The notes under the pieces were generated by a model. The model saw only the letters and a list, made by a program, of their open reading frames with translations. It did not search any database and was not told the origin of the DNA. 64,000 nt of DNA, taken from Xylaria sp. FL1777. Its lineage: Eukaryota > Ascomycota > Sordariomycetes > Xylariales > Xylariaceae. Below are positions 1-11,296 of this stretch, in pieces; position 1 is the stretch's first letter, and each line of letters opens with the position of its first letter. The stretch is taken from assembly GCA_022578965.1 (NCBI GenBank), contig MU400711.1, positions 1 through 64,000 of the forward strand, given 5' to 3'. A program made the translations under genes and the position numbers.

Positions 1-967
1 AAATATTATTAATAAGCTATAAAATATATTATATTTAATTAATATTTAAATTATAGCTTTTAAAAAGTTTACTTAATTAATATTATAATAATAAACAAAT
101 AAAACTACTTAATAAAAATCTTTTTTTAATTTTATTATAACTTTTTTTAGCTATAGTTTATATAATATTAACGTTTAAATTAAGCAATTTTAAATGCTTT
201 TAATTTTATTAAAAGTTATATAATTTGCTTTTATTAATTATAATATTACTAAAAATATTACTTTGTTTTTTACTTTATAACTATTTAACTAAATAATATT
301 ACTTAATAAAAATATATTTAAAAAAATAGTTTAAATGTGTTATTTTTGCTTAATTTATAAATTATTAAGCTTAAAATACTTATAAAAATTAAAAGTTAAA
401 TTTTTAAGCTTTTTATTATTTATTATATTAATTAATTATTTTATATATAATATTTAATTATTTTTTAAATTAATAAGCTTATTTATTAAATTATTAATTT
501 TATTTTTTAGTTTTTGTTTTTTTAATATTATATTTAGTTTTTATTATATTTTTATTAATATAGCTTTAATTTTATTAAATTATAATTATAAATTAACTAT
601 AAATTAATTAATATATTTATAAATATTTTTAATAATATTATTAATTATTAGTTTAATTAAATTATTACTTTTAAAGCTAAGCTTTATAGTTTTATTATTA
701 TTTTTAGCTATTTTATTAAATTAATATTAAAATATATAAAATAAAAATAAAATTAAAAAAATAAAATAAAAAATAAATAAAATATTAATATATTATATAA
801 AGGTTTATTTAAAATATAATATTATAAAACTGCTTAAATAGCTATTTATACTTTTTAAATATTAGCTTAAAACTTTATAATTACTATATAAAATTAAATT
901 TATACTTAAAAAAGTAAATATTAAAAAAAAAACATTTTTTAAGTATAGTACTAAAAAACTATGTATA
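1..967. other. AT-rich, RIP-like decayed DNA, left edge
   Basis: This stretch is almost pure A and T, with C and G nearly confined to short AGC/GCT/ACT-type contexts. No reading frame of meaningful length or recognisable gene is present. It looks like the edge of an AT-rich isochore made of mutated repeats, as in the right half of the window. Composition changes abruptly near 970-1000, where normal fungal sequence begins. Confidence 0.8.
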
Positions 968-1067
968 AATACTACTAATTTAGGTAAGGCTGGTCTGTGC
1001 TCTTTAGGTTTCTGTATAGCAACTGTCGCACGGTGTACACCATGGCTTGTGCTGCCTAGAAGCCACA

Positions 1068-1519
1068 GCCACCCCATTGAATGGGCCACCTAGGCTTGGC
1101 GTACCACTTACACCAAATTTCTATAGCGGAATACTTAAAGGCAATTCCAGTCATTTTGGAATAACTTCACCAATATTAATCGTACAGCCATATGATTGGT
1201 ATTTTTGGGATTCTAACTTAAAAACGCATCTAATCGTATTTTTTATAATTTTGTAGCTATTTTATTAAAGGCTGCATAAAAAACCACGCTAAAATTTAGC
1301 GTGGTTTGTTATACCGCTGCAGCAAAAATAGCTACAAAATTATAGAAAATACTACTATATGCGTTTTTCAATAAGGATTCCAAAAATACTAATTATATTG
1401 CTGTACGATTAATATCGGTGAAGTTATTCCAAATTAGCTGTAATTGCCTTTAAGTACCCCTGTATGCTTAGTGGGTGAGCCGGTACGCTAAGCCTAGGTG
1501 GCCCATTCAATGGGGTGGC
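1068..1519. mobile_element. 452-bp foldback (MITE-like) inverted-repeat element
   Basis: Two arms of about 195 bp face each other: 1068-1264 and 1324-1519. The outer ends, GCCACCCCATTGAATGGGCC on the left and its complement on the right, are nearly identical. Similarity continues with scattered mismatches to GTAGCTATTTT next to the centre. The tip holds a perfect 13-bp hairpin (1281-1293 against 1295-1307, core CCACGCTAAA) with a one-base loop. No coding potential is convincing. It sits at the junction between AT-rich DNA and the first gene. I could not identify a target-site duplication, so the exact ends and superfamily are unsettled. It is best described as a non-autonomous foldback element. 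Confidence 0.75.
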
Positions 1520-1801
1520 CAAGTCAAGTGGGAGATGCGTTACTACTATGTAGTGCTTATGTTAAGTACGCTAGATTGTATATGCGTATGTAGGCATGTT
1601 ACAAGTGTGGGGTAACTTTAGTAGGTAGTAGTGGTAGGGGTAGAATATAAGTTCCACTGATAATTATACACCTCTTGTTCTTCGGGACTAGCATCATTAG
1701 CTCAACAAAACTACATTACCTGAATAATCAACCAATACATCATTATCCTACTCGCGTCCTTTTTGCATCCCCATCAGCACGACAACTCTGTGGTCACCAT
1801 C

Positions 1802-3087
1802 ATGCAGCTTGTCGGTTCCAAGACATCGCAACGTCTGGAGGAGGTTGGCGAGGGCAGTGTGACGCTGCTCCCCATCGACCCAGAAGATATGGTAACTCAC
1901 AAGAACCGTCGTTGATACATCGGAGTAATGCCAATAATAACACACTCTCTCCCTCTCCCTGACAGTGGCATGCCAACAACCTGATTGGCCCCGAGGACGT
2001 CATCAAGGCCCACGCCATCCGTAAGGTCACCACCGAGTCTAAGACGGGCAGCACTGTTTCCGAACGCGTCCATACCGACCTGACCATTCGCGTCACTTCC
2101 ACCTTCTTCGATCCCGCCGCCTCGAAGCTACATGTCTCGGGCACGGTCATCGTCGAGAACGCCTTCGTCAACATCGGACAGTACCACACCCTCGACCTCG
2201 AGCTCAACCGACCCTTCACCCTCTGGAAGAAGTACGGCTGGGACTCGGTCGCGAGAGAGACGCTGTCAGATGCCCTGAAGCAGGACAGGGACGGTGCCGT
2301 CGCCGCCATCGTCATGCAGGAGGGCATGGCCAACATCTGCCTCATTACCGAATTCCGCACCGTCCTCAAGCAGCGCGTCGAGAGCACCATACCCAAGAAG
2401 CGATCGGCCAGCTCCGACCAGGATTCGGGCATGCGCCGCTTCTTTGATAAGACCATGTCCACCTTGACGAGATCCATCGACTTCTCAAACCCACGTCCAC
2501 TGCTACTAGCCAGTCCCGGTTTCGTGGCCGGTGATTTTAAAAAGTACATCGCCGACGAGGGGACACGTAGGGGTGATAAGACTATGTCTGCGATGGCGAA
2601 GCAGGCGACGGTGGTGCATTCGAGCTCGGGTCACCTGCACAGCCTCAACGAGATTCTCAAGAGCCCCGAGGTCACGGCCACGATGAAGGACATGAAGTTC
2701 TCCAAGGAGACCAGGTTCATGGACGACTTCTTCGAACGACTGCGCAAAGACGACGGCCGGGCGTGGTATGGCACGGGGCCGGTAGAGAAGGCAGTTCGAG
2801 AGGGTGCGGTTGGCCGAGGTGGCGGAGTGTTGCTTATCAACAACTCGCTATTCCGAAGCCTCGATATCGCGACGCGGAAACGCTACGTATCAATGGTGGA
2901 CAAGGTCAAGGAGGATGGCGGAGATGCCAGGATCCTAAGTAGTGATCACGAAAGTGGGCAGCGATTGGATGCGTTGGGAGGCATCGCTGCCCTCCTCACA
3001 TACCCCATGCTTGATCTAGACGAAGACGACGAGGCCGAGCAAACTAACGCTGACCAAGAAGCTGGCGACCAGGAAATGATAATATGA
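1802..3087 (+). CDS. DOM34: Dom34/Pelota ribosome-rescue factor
   Basis: Predicted 403-residue protein from two exons, 1802-1891 and 1966-3087, with a 74-bp GT-AG intron (1892-1965). Exon 1 encodes MQLVGSKTSQRLEEV and ends at PEDM; exon 2 resumes WHANNLIGPEDVIKA, the continuous Pelota N-terminal Sm-like fold. The middle and C-terminal eRF1-like domains follow: a central region around LITEFRTVLKQRVE, then HSSSGHLHSLNEIL and a GAVGRGGGVLLINNSLF segment typical of the L7Ae-like domain. Like the family, it lacks the GGQ hydrolysis motif of eRF1. With Hbs1, Dom34 splits stalled ribosomes in no-go and non-stop decay. Length is close to yeast Dom34; the acidic tail (EDDEAEQTNADQEA) is a modest extension. 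The start codon is the first ATG in frame and gives the family-typical N-terminus. Confidence 0.95.
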
Positions 3088-3830
3088 AATCTGATTAAAT
3101 TTCAATGCCTCCAATCTCATCTCCTGGAGTATTGTTGCGATGGCCACATGTGTTGCAATACGATCCTTTGCCTTTGCACGAGACCGTGATACGTTCATGC
3201 ACAGTCTCTAGCAGTGACACGTAACGTGACGATGAACTGACATGTTGGATGGGGTGACATGCCGGGAAACCAATGGAGACGTGCATGATTTCGCGACCTC
3301 AAGCTCGAATTAGGTAGGTATGGGAATGAGAACACCAGATGCAGAGCTGCAGGGACTCGAGACTCCCCGCGGATTCTAGCTACGTCATAGCTCCCCTCTA
3401 ATCTTATCTACCTAGATAGGTAGAATACTTACCTCATGTGGTAGGGTGGTCAGCGATTTAACCACCAACACAACCCTCCTTTGCCCAATCACATTCGATG
3501 CTCCAAACTAAGTACCTAAGTAGGTAGCTACGCATGCTCGTTAGTAGTACTACGGATGAAAGAACATAGATTGTTATGTATGCCTCACCAGCCGACGTTA
3601 CATCGATGACATCGATCTACTTTCCGGTACCTACCCTACCGCGCTACAGAACGACATAAACGCGTTGCTGTGCTAATTCTAGATCTGTTTCCACAGCACT
3701 ACTACTGGTACCGCGAAGAGAAAAAAACCCCTCGTATCTGTCATCAAGAGTGCGTCTGCGACTCGGACTCTGTCCCACGAAACACAGCCGACATCGTGTA
3801 GACTAGGTCGATGAGAGGGGATGACGGAAC
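3088..3830. other. Intergenic region with TAGGTA-type motifs
   Basis: No gene is seen between the Dom34 stop and the next start. It contains several short palindromic tracts of the TAGGTA/TACCTA kind (around 3310, 3410-3435 and 3520), which recur elsewhere in the window. Just before the next gene two upstream ATGs occur (3811 and 3821). The first opens a 13-codon frame ending at 3852, overlapping the main start. Confidence 0.6.
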
Positions 3831-6800
3831 ATGTCGCCGACCTTTCCTCTGACGGCCCAAGGCAGCGACATTCCAAGACACCGCCCTGCCTCTTCCCTGT
3901 CTGATCGACCACGACCGCCGCCGCCGCCGCCGCCGCCGCAGCCGCCCCTCTCGTCCCACGATGGCCGCGCGCGTCCCAGCGCTGCCCCAGCCACCGCGAC
4001 CATCACGACGAACAGCGCCAACACGCCCGAGCCCCGTCTGCCCAGCACAGATGGCCCCATTCCTCCATCGCAGACGGCGGTGCTCTCTAGCAATGTTAAT
4101 GTCGGTGCGTATCCCCGCCGTCCCTCTCCGGACGCGTTACTCTATCGGGTAAAGAGAAGATGGATAGAAGCTGCGTGCTGACGGTGGTTGACCCTGGCCG
4201 ATTCTAGGCACCGACACTCCACCACGACCAGCACCTACGCTAACTCCGGCTAAGAAGGAGAGAGCGAAATCTGCTCGGAAGGATGCTATCTCGGCTGTCT
4301 CAAAGGACACCGTCAAAGAACCGAGGAATTCCAGAGACTCTATTAAAGACTCCCGAGAGCAAAGAACCGCTTCCAATGGACGAACCACGTCGTCTGCCCA
4401 TCCCTCGTCCTCCGTAGACCCTTTGTCCCACGTACGCCGAGAGCTCCCTCCTACCCCTACTACTGCTACTGCTACTGCTACTGCTATTGTTACTGTTATT
4501 GGTGTTGGTGCTGATGTTGTCATCTCGTGCTTCGTCTTAATTGTACTAATACAATCGATCATCTCTAGCACATCTTCACGAGAACCAACACAGAGCGCTC
4601 CATTACTTCGCGACTGCTGAATCCCACACGTCCAGAGAGCCCTTCCAATGAATCAATATCGCGTCCCGGCCGCGACACTCCTAATAAGCTCTCTACTATT
4701 CAACCCGATTCGGGTAGAGACAAGAAGTGTGTGCGCTACCTAAAGCACAGTAGAGCTGACTGCTAATTCCTCTTTGTTGTTTTGTCGTAGAAAAGGCGTT
4801 TCTTTCCTGAGTCGATGGAGCATGATAGGTGGCAAGAGAAAGGATGACGATATTGTGGATAACGAATCCGAGCTCAGTGAACAGAGGACTGAAGGTGCTG
4901 ACGCCCTCGCCTTCTCCTCGGCCGTTTATATCCCTCACCATAAGGAGCCGCCACGCTATATTCGAGTTCATGCCCAATATAAAAAGGATAAGGAATTCAA
5001 CCGTGTCTTTCTCGCGCAGGAATTGCTAGGGACAAGTGCCTCGCCACCTCCTGGACAAGTCGAACCCCCAATTGAGGAAGCCCCCTCTTCGCAACATGCC
5101 AAAGTCGACCCGGCCTTGGGTGGTCCCATATGGGCGGTTGAATTCAGCCAAGATGGTAGGTTCCTCGCTACTGGTGGCCGAGATCGCGTTTTACGAGTCT
5201 GGGTGGTGATTGCCACGGAAGAGGATCGCAGGGCCTATGATGACGAAGAGAATGCCGACACGGAGAAAGAAGAGCGTCTCAGTGCGCCTGTTTTTCGCTC
5301 GAAACCAGCCCGCGAGTTCACGGGGCACGAGGCCGACATTCTAGATTTAAGCTGGAGCAAGAACAATTTTCTTCTATCTTCATCCATGGATAAGACCGTG
5401 AGACTCTGGCACATGAACCGACGTGAGTGTTTGTGTACATTCAGACATAGAGACTTTGTTGCATCCATTGCTTTTCATCCCCGAGACGACCGCTTCTTTC
5501 TGGCGGGGTCTCTCGACTCCAGCTTAAGGCTGTGGAGCATACCCGATAAAGCTGTCGCATACTCGAGTCAATTAACCGACATTATCACGGCTGTGGGGTT
5601 CTCTCCTGATGGCAAGACTGCCATTGCCGGAAGCTTTCACGGTTTCTGTATGTTCTACGAGACCGAGGGACTCAAGTACCTTAGCCAGCTACACGTACGG
5701 TCCTCACGCGGCAAGAATGCCAAGGGGAGCAAGATAACGGGCATACAGACGATGAATTTTTCGCCCGATGGAGTGAACAGTGAAGTTAAGCTTCTAGTAA
5801 CTTCGAATGATTCACGAATCCGCATATACAACCTGGCGGACAAAACCCTCGAGGTGAAACTCAGAGGCCACGAGAATGTATGCAACCAGATTCGAGCGAG
5901 CTTCAGTGATGATGGAGCATTTATCATCAGTGGCAGTGAGGACCAGAAAGCTTTCATATGGTCAAGGGAGATGGCCGGGTCTGAGAGGAGAGAAAAGTGT
6001 CCTAATGAGTATTTTGACGCCCATTCCGACGTTGTGACGACAGCCATTTTTGCCCCAACAAAGACTCGCCGGCTCCTCCAAGCCTCTCAAGACCCCATCT
6101 TCACGCTCTGTAACCCTCCGCCTGTCACCTTACGAAGTAAGGAGGAATCGACAGCCAATCTAGCCTCATCGGCATGCGATGCGCAATCAGAGAATTCTAT
6201 TAAGAACAGAAAACCCGAAGAGACACCCGCATTCATTGCTCGCTCCGCTCACGATGATGGCAATATTATCGTCACTACAGATAATTCGGGCCTTATCAAG
6301 GTCTTCCGCCAAGACTGTGCCTTTGCCAAGCGCCGGCACGACAATTGGGAAACCAACTCATCGTTCTCGAGAAAGCTCGGCAGAGATAGGTTGCTACTCG
6401 GGAGAACGGGCAGCATCATGACGGGAACCAGCGTCAGCAGCCGGGACCCGCACTCCCGACGTGGTTCACTCTCGCAGGCCTTCCAAATCAGTTCGGACAG
6501 AATCAACACCTGGCGTCAAGGAGTGGAAGGTAATCCTGGCCGACCGGCATCTATCGCTATCACCGCCACTACCACAACGACTCCTGCGGGAAGTGTGCGA
6601 TCGCCGTCACCAATTAAGACAGCCCGCACGCCCGTATCACCCACTAGGACGAACCCTCTATCAGAGGCACGAAGACAACCCCATAGCATGACATCCCCTA
6701 TAATAAATCCAACAAGTCCAACCACAAGTATACGATCAAACAGGACGAACGAACCATCACGAGGAGAGACGAAGACATCAGGTCCCCCCACTCCCAGCTT

Positions 6801-7329
6801 TACCTTCCGTCCTATTGACGATGATGCTAAACACCTGCATCTCGATTTTACCGGCGCAAGCCATTCGTTCTTGAATCTCAACAGATGGCGTACCGCAGGC
6901 CAGATGAGCTCTTCCTCGCCCTCAAAACACGAGCAATCCCCGAGTAGCTCTCTCAAAGTAAGCGAAGTAATGTCCAGCGCAGACAGAGGAGAGAGCCTAG
7001 CAGAAGCCAACGCGGCAGAACAACCGCACGAGAACAACTTCGTCGATCGTAGGCGCAGCGGCAACACTCGTCGTCTTTGGCCATCGCCGTTGGAAGAGCG
7101 GGACGAGAACGACAGCTTCTTGGCACCGCCACCCGAACGCACCCTGACGAAGACGAGGACGAATCGCACGTCATCTATCCTCAGTCGTCTCAGTTCCGAA
7201 CTCACGGCTAGTGATGATGGCGAGGAGATGGAGTGTGTTAGGTGCGGGAATCACGACTTTCGTGCCAAGAGGGTCGGGGGGACGCAGAGGTTACTCTGTG
7301 GGAAGTGTGGTCGTATGGTTGATGTTTGA
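3831..7329 (+). CDS. WDR44/Dgr2-like WD40 protein with C-terminal zinc ribbon
   Basis: Predicted 1064-residue protein from four exons: 3831-4104, 4208-4431, 4569-4726 and 4791-7329, with three GT-AG introns of 103, 137 and 64 bp. The N-terminal third is disordered, including a polyproline run (RPRPPPPPPPPQPPL). The segment HIFTRTNTERSITSRLL, then GVSFLSRWSMIGGKRKDDD and PPRYIRVHAQYKKDKEFNR, is typical of fungal homologues of yeast Dgr2 and human WDR44. About seven WD40 blades follow (for example GGRDRVLRVW, SSSMDKTVRLW, AGSLDSSLRLW, SGSEDQKAFIW). After a Ser/Thr/Pro-rich linker, the last 30 residues form a CxxC...CxxC zinc ribbon (CVRCGNHDF ... CGKCGRMV). WDR44 binds Rab11 in membrane traffic; the fungal role is poorly defined. 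Intron 2 contains a CTA/CTG-type trinucleotide tract (about 4450-4515). The exon 1 start is inferred because it keeps frame with no earlier in-frame ATG seen. Confidence 0.88.
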
Positions 7330-7830
7330 GGAGAGTGTATAACTGATGTGTGGGTATGTGCGTGTATATGTGTACTATGTAAATTGCATCTAGATGGCGG
7401 GCGAGCGAGTGTTTTTCATATTGATATTGGGATTATCATTATCATTGAGTCGTAGTCTGACGGATGAGAAGAACATTGCCAGAAGGTCATAGTATCAATT
7501 GTTGGAAATATTAACTTCACTATATTGACACCTTGTCAACCCCATACATATATGCCGCCAAATATATACCTATATATACATGTCTGTCTAATAAGAATGC
7601 CTACTAGGAACACGTACGTTGTGTTACATCTCGTCTGTTTAATCAAATTTTTATTAACACTTCCTTATCTTTTTGAGTTGCGTTTATTTTTCCTTAGACT
7701 TGTTTTGTCCTTTACTTTCTCCCCTTTGCAATCCCATCGTTATAAAATATGTTCAATATATTTTATGGGTGTTGTTTAGCAATCGATCAACCCTGGTAAC
7801 AATAACAAAGGCTTTTAAATACCCCTTTTC
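7330..7830. other. Intergenic, T-rich, no gene seen
   Basis: This lies between two convergent transcription units, the WD40 gene (+) and the amidoligase pseudogene (-), so it probably holds both 3' ends. It is T-rich and pyrimidine-rich with short ATATAC tracts. No convincing coding sequence is visible. Confidence 0.5.
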
Positions 7831-9608
7831 TTACGTATCCTCCTTTCTCTTGTTTTGTTTCTCATATCCTCGAGAGGAGAGAGAGCTTCCCTCGGGGGCA
7901 ACACCAACACCAACACCACCACCATCACCACCACCAATACCACTACTACTATTATTATAAATCCGAAGAAGCAGTTTCTCGACACCGCCACGCCGGAGAT
8001 CTCCAATTCCGCTGCTCCGCGCGCCGCGGATGAGAAAGCCTCGGAGATCTTCTTGCGAGACGCATTTACTGGGGTCCGGGAATGGCGCGCGGGACGTGAA
8101 AGGTATATTATTGATGTTGTTGTTGTTTTTGTTGTTGTCGCTGGTAGCGGGGATGCTGCCCGCTACGAAGGCCACGGTAAGCTCGACATACGTCCGCGCC
8201 TCTTCGGCCGTCTGGACGCCGAGCGGTTGCCGGAATTGAAGAGTCTGGGCCTTCTTCCTCAGCAAGGGCATTTGTGGTGGTGATGGCTCTTCGTCGCCTC
8301 TACTTCCCCCACGGAAGCCCAGAGCTACAGATTCATCGTAACTTTGATGTGCCCCGATCCGATCTTGTGCGTGGGTGGGAGAGTATGTGCGGAGTAGACC
8401 GGAGAAACCTCACTTGTACACTCCGTGCACGAAATCCACCGCGACCCCGTAAGCCCGACCGTATGCGTCACTTGCTAGGAATAAACATTACTCTCACTAT
8501 CGCGTTAGTGGAATCTATTCCTTAGTTCTCGTATTGAGGGTGCAGATGGTGGGTGTCGCGGGGAGAAGCACATGCGTCGAGATACGCGAAACACTGCGCT
8601 AGAGCTAGGTGTTGAAGTGCTGGATTCGTTCGATTGCTTTGGCACCCAATAAGAGGCAAAACGGGACAGAGGGAGGAGTGAGTCCAGTGCTAGCTCGAAG
8701 TATAGGATTGATTTTGCTAGGCAGCTGAGATCGGATGGGCTCAGGGGGGTATCGTTGATATGTGGACGTGTGCTGTGCGAGAGTGGGATTAGTAGGAGTA
8801 AGAGATAGGAGCAGGTTAATTTCAGAGCTAGAAATTTATTTGGAAATCACTGTAGGATCACTGCCAGTGGTGAGGACTGGTTCTCCCTCACGAGTCAAGT
8901 CGGCGGGAACGGGAGTATACGGTATAGATGGGTTTATGATATGACAACGGGAAGTTTTGATAGACGGAAATGTGGGAAACTGAAACTGAAGTACATACTG
9001 CTGCAATGCAAGGAGGGCGTTATGACGAAGTGCTTTTTGAGAATGCGGAAGATTACGGTTAGGTGTGTTGGCCAGAGCTCTGTTGCCGTGAAGATTGGGG
9101 AGACCAATTCTATACCCCCTTTTAGGATCAATCATAGTTAGCCCTGGACAGATAGGTTTGTCTCAAGAAGTTAGATGTATGTCCGTGTCAGTATTTACTA
9201 TAAGTACCATAAATACATGTATTTAGAAACTCCATACATATTTATATCCTGATTCCGGATGGTAAGGGGGCGAGAACACCGACCAAGCTGAGGAGGAAGA
9301 GGTGAGAGGAAGAGTGAAGGTAGGTATAGCCATATCTATAAACATGGATAGAGAAGCGGGTTGATCTAACATTGATTTCTCTTCCCCATTTGTACGGGGA
9401 TGATAACCTCCTGCGTGATAGACCACTCGATATAGTTCTGGGGGGACGAATCGCTGCTCTCGTTCAGGTGATTCGGAATCCCACTGCGATCTAGTCGAGT
9501 GCTCAACTCACAGGCGAGACTCTTCCATGACCTATGGTTCTTGGTGCGGCTTAATAGTAGAAGCTCGATCTCCAAGCCGAAACAGTAGGATATATAGGTG
9601 CTAACCAT
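7831..9608 (-). pseudogene. Broken fungal putative-amidoligase gene
   Basis: Read right to left, pieces of the fungal putative amidoligase family (ATP-grasp-like ligases of unknown substrate) lie in order. Exon 1 (9608-9371) has FGLEIELLLLSRTK, the Arg-Leu-rich helix and EWSITQEVIIP. Exon 2 (9118-8999) has WGIELVSPIF and ends at HCS with a good donor. Exon 3, after an acceptor near 8768, starts with THVHIS. Later fragments are DTPLSPSDLSCLAKSILYFE, TLQHLALAQCFAYLDAC, DFVHGVYK and finally TLQFRQPLGVQTAEEARTY plus VELTVAFVAGS. The fragments are not in one frame: shifts are needed near 8750-8762 and 8613-8622, further stops lie around 8470-8525, and a TGA (8412-8410) replaces the expected Trp after VYK. 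I infer an inactivated gene. Sequencing error could explain one break but hardly all of them. The CCA/CAC microsatellite at 7900-7950 lies at its 3' end. Confidence 0.8.
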
Positions 9609-11296
9609 TATGTTGATACTGTTCTTCTGTCTGTGATATAACAAGGTGTGTGATACGTCCGGAGTACTATGTAGTAGGCATAAATTAGGGTCCCTATTCC
9701 ACGAAGCGAACCATATACGACCCCAATCTCCATTCATTCCATCAAGGGCCCATGAGGGAGAACCGAGCATATCAAAATACTGGGGAGTTCATCGGGAGAG
9801 CGATCCGTTTCTATTGGTCTTCGGCCGCGGACACGATAAGCGAGGCGGGATTTGGGGACCGAATTCGTAACATCCGTGCCGGCTTTCGGTGAGTTTGATA
9901 TGATCTACTGGCTACGAACAAGCGCCCTGTCAACCACAGACCCCTTTCCCTATCTCATATAGACTCAATCCCCTTCTCAAGCAGCTATGACCCGCGCCGG
10001 TTACACCCGAGATACCGAGTAGTTGGTAATTTTCATGCCGGTGATATCTCGGTAGGTTTACCTGTCGAACCAGACGACACCATTGGTAGAAGAGAGATCT
10101 GGTTCTAGGTATATTTGATCAACATGGTCGGCACGCTGTTGTTTATACGGCCCCGCTCGTCTCATTCCTCTTCTCCCTCTTGATGGCCCACTCGCGGGCT
10201 TTAGATACAGCGACTAGATATACCGTAGCCGCTCTTAGAGCAGCAGCCTAGGGATTGTCGGCAAAATGCTCTACGGTCAAGATTTTAACGTCTGTTCCTC
10301 GGTTTTGTAGCCGCTACTAAGCGTAGTATTAAGGTCCAACAACAGACCAAGAACCGTGAGCAGTGATGAAGGGCTCCTAAAGTTGAGCCTAGAAATGTGA
10401 GAGGAGGGTAGATAGCTAATGTAGTGGCAGATATTCATAACTCAGCGTAACACGTGGGTAAGTACTTAATCGTTGACAACCATTGAAAAGGACGACAATG
10501 AGAGATGGAGAAGGGATTAACGATGCTTAGGTAGAGATGTAGACGAATGAACAGAGCAGGAATTGAGGTTAGGATGGTCGGCTAGTGGCCATTGAGTTAT
10601 AAATGGTATGAAGGGGTATTTATACGACTTGCAATTAACTCTACAAAAAACACTTGAAGATTAAGAAGGCTATGGATATGCAGAGACTAGTGTTGTAGTC
10701 CGTCGATTTGAGGGCTCTTGTCTTGGGGGTGAAAATTCTCTCTTAATCACTAAGCGATGAGTACCGTAGCTGACAATCTGCTGTCGTCATTACTACATAC
10801 GGCGTTAAAAGTAGCCAATGTGCGTGCTACTTATGCCTGCCCTTTCCGAAGATAAGCCAATCATCGCTTATAGCTTAATTTTAATATAGATTGTCTCCTA
10901 AGCAATGTATATATCCCAACAGTTCTTGTGATCGATTGTTGACATTGGAAAGAGAGGAAAAATCCAGGGGTATCTCTATCTTTCAATAGTAGTGAGCATT
11001 CGACATGGGCTTTTTTGGTGTACTGCACCAACAATGTCTCCTGCCCGCGCCCTCGACTATAACAGTGAATGTTATTCAGACTCATAACACTTGCGGGATA
11101 AAAGCCACCAATTTCCGAGCCAGCCAACGCAGGCAAGTCGTAAATCCCATTGGTGCATGCTTATCCTTTGGAGGTCATCTCACTCCATCAACCGGTGTGA
11201 TGTTTAATCCAGAAGGAAAGTGACGAGGAGTGAATGAGCCCGTCCCCCGAGTGGTCGAGATAATCCAGTCTCAAAGTTCTACAACTGAGCAAAAGA
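9609..11296. other. Intergenic, 1.7 kb, no gene recognised
   Basis: Composition is ordinary for the gene block, but no frame longer than about 90 codons resembles a known protein. A short + strand stretch near 10,000-10,110 has a protein-like look (VEPDDTIGREEIWF) but is bounded by stops and has no identifiable relative, so it is not called. It may contain further relics of decayed genes and the 3' end of the Rrb1 transcript near 11,290. Confidence 0.45.

Noticed and set aside
1800..2549. 249-codon minus-strand frame opposite Dom34
   Set aside because: It mirrors a strongly conserved coding region on the + strand and also spans its intron.
7855..8283. A 142-codon + strand open frame
   Set aside because: It lies opposite the C-terminal part of the amidoligase pseudogene, whose motifs (TLQFRQPLG, AEEARTY) are on the minus strand. 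The + frame has no recognisable relative.
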